Source: JAHRAW01 sp965212085
Lineage (GTDB): Bacteria > Pseudomonadota > Gammaproteobacteria > Arenicellales > Poriferihabitantaceae
Assembly (NCBI GenBank): GCA_965212085.1
Contig: OZ243042.1
Coordinates: forward strand, 2,604,001 to 2,668,000
Direction of reading: 5' to 3'
Length of the DNA: 64,000 nt
The notes under the pieces: generated by a model
Seen by the model: only the letters and a program-made list of their open reading frames with translations
The model's database searches: none
What the model was told of the DNA's origin: nothing
Position numbers and translations under genes: made by a program
Shown: piece by piece, positions 63,546 through 64,000 of the stretch
How positions within the stretch are numbered: the first letter of the stretch is position 1
Layout: every line of letters starts with the position of its first letter

Positions 63546-63740
63546 GGGGCGCGTGACGCGCATTTGCGGGGGGGAGACCCCCCGCACCCCCCTTTGCGGC
63601 GCGGGGAAACTCCTGTTTCCAGCGCCGCGCGCACATCCTTGTGCGCGACAGCCGGCTGGCGCCGGGCCGAAAAAGCGGGATTCCCGATACGATGAAAAAT
63701 ATGGTCGCTGCGCTTCCTATTTTTCTATCGTCCGGGAATG
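63546..63740 (+). repeat. H module, plus orientation, left border of a further array
   Basis: Same hairpin series as at 50960 (GCGCGTGACGCGCATTTGCG, GGGGGGGAGACCCCCC, GGGGAAACTCCTGTTTCC) followed by the TTCCCGATACGATGAAAAAT unit. Confidence 0.85.
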
Positions 63741-64000
63741 ACGGCGAGGGCGTAAGGAAGGCAAAGGAAGCGGCTAAACGTGGCGTAGGGGCAGGTCGCG
63801 ACCTGTCCCTACTACCCTAAATGCGGGTATGACACCGAGAGCGTGGCAACAACGCTGCCGTCTTTCCCGAGCGTTAGTGTCCGTTGCCGCGTAAGCGGCT
63901 TACGGACACTTGGCGCTCTCGGGAATCCAGCGCCATATGACCGATTGCCGGTGTAGCCCTGGATTCCCGAATAGCGATGAAACAAACGGTCGCTGGCGCT
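63741..64000 (+). repeat. First tandem unit of a repeat array running out of the window
   Basis: Holds GCAGGTCGCGACCTGTCC (63788), the GCGGGTATGACACCGAG block, the AGTGTCCGTTGCCGC hairpin (63870) and a further TTCCCGAATAGCGATGAAAC unit cut by the window edge. Same order and orientation as the array at 51.1-53.6 kb. Confidence 0.9.

Overview
The window comes from a GC-rich Gram-negative proteobacterium, most likely of the gamma/beta lineage. Supporting this are the BamC lipoprotein, two trimeric-type porins, the gene order hemC-hemD-hemX-hemY, IspB, SohB, an RnfB-like ferredoxin next to nth, and a Fur-box-preceded fbpABC iron importer. A strong DmdA-like DMSP demethylase hints at a marine or marine-host-associated life style, but that is an inference from one gene. 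Most of the window is ordinary housekeeping DNA, densely packed, with many 1-11 bp gene overlaps.

Layout. 0-7 kb: 3' part of a Rieske oxygenase gene, parC, purC, rsmD-coaD-ferredoxin, bamC. 7-11.6 kb: a glycosyltransferase, a TPR-sulfotransferase fusion, and two coiled-coil/membrane-anchor genes (a DUF1640-like repeat protein and a small partner). 11.7-14.6 kb: two paralogous porins, head to head. 14.6-15.3 kb: an interspersed repeat followed by an addiction-module antitoxin whose toxin gene is cut off after about 22 residues. 15.4-23.9 kb: glnS, sohB, gamma carbonic anhydrase, ycaQ, NRDE protein, DUF2237, a DadA-like oxidase, ispB, tRNA-Pro(CGG). 24-27 kb: a tightly coupled dmdA-like / flavin monooxygenase / alpha-beta hydrolase operon. 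27-32 kb: ggt, cysK, a small AT-rich restriction-modification pair with a frameshifted nuclease, mutM. 32-40 kb: flavin reductase, heme operon, SPOR protein, argS. 40-46.7 kb: Fur-box fbpABC, a repeat element, malic enzyme. 46.8-51 kb: rnfB-like, nth, arsS-like radical SAM, agmatinase-like, GNAT acetyltransferase. 50.9-53.8 kb: a 2.9 kb composite repeat element holding one GIY-YIG nuclease gene. 53.8-63.1 kb: one giant autotransporter gene of about 3,090 codons. 63.3-64 kb: G-rich minisatellite and the beginning of another repeat array.

The most unusual parts are linked. A family of interspersed palindromic repeats (CATTCCCGA...TCGGGAAT units, a 20-bp NruI-centred palindrome, and a multi-hairpin module) is scattered through the window. 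In two places (44.2-45.0 and 50.9-53.8 kb) the hairpin module sits at both borders in inverted orientation, around repeat units. The larger of these encloses a GIY-YIG nuclease gene and a tandem array of about 325-bp period. Copies have also entered genes: one supplies the stop codon of the Rieske gene, and one lies in frame inside the giant autotransporter, just before its barrel. A truncated toxin gene ends against another copy. The giant autotransporter gene has a run of 14 G/C just upstream of its signal peptide, the classic form of a phase-variable switch, and is flanked on both sides by repeat arrays in the same orientation.

Short tandem repeats (6- to 9-mers) also recur at gene junctions and 5' ends (nth, ggt/cysK, the flavin monooxygenase, fbpB, the TPR-sulfotransferase), suggesting a genome prone to replication slippage.
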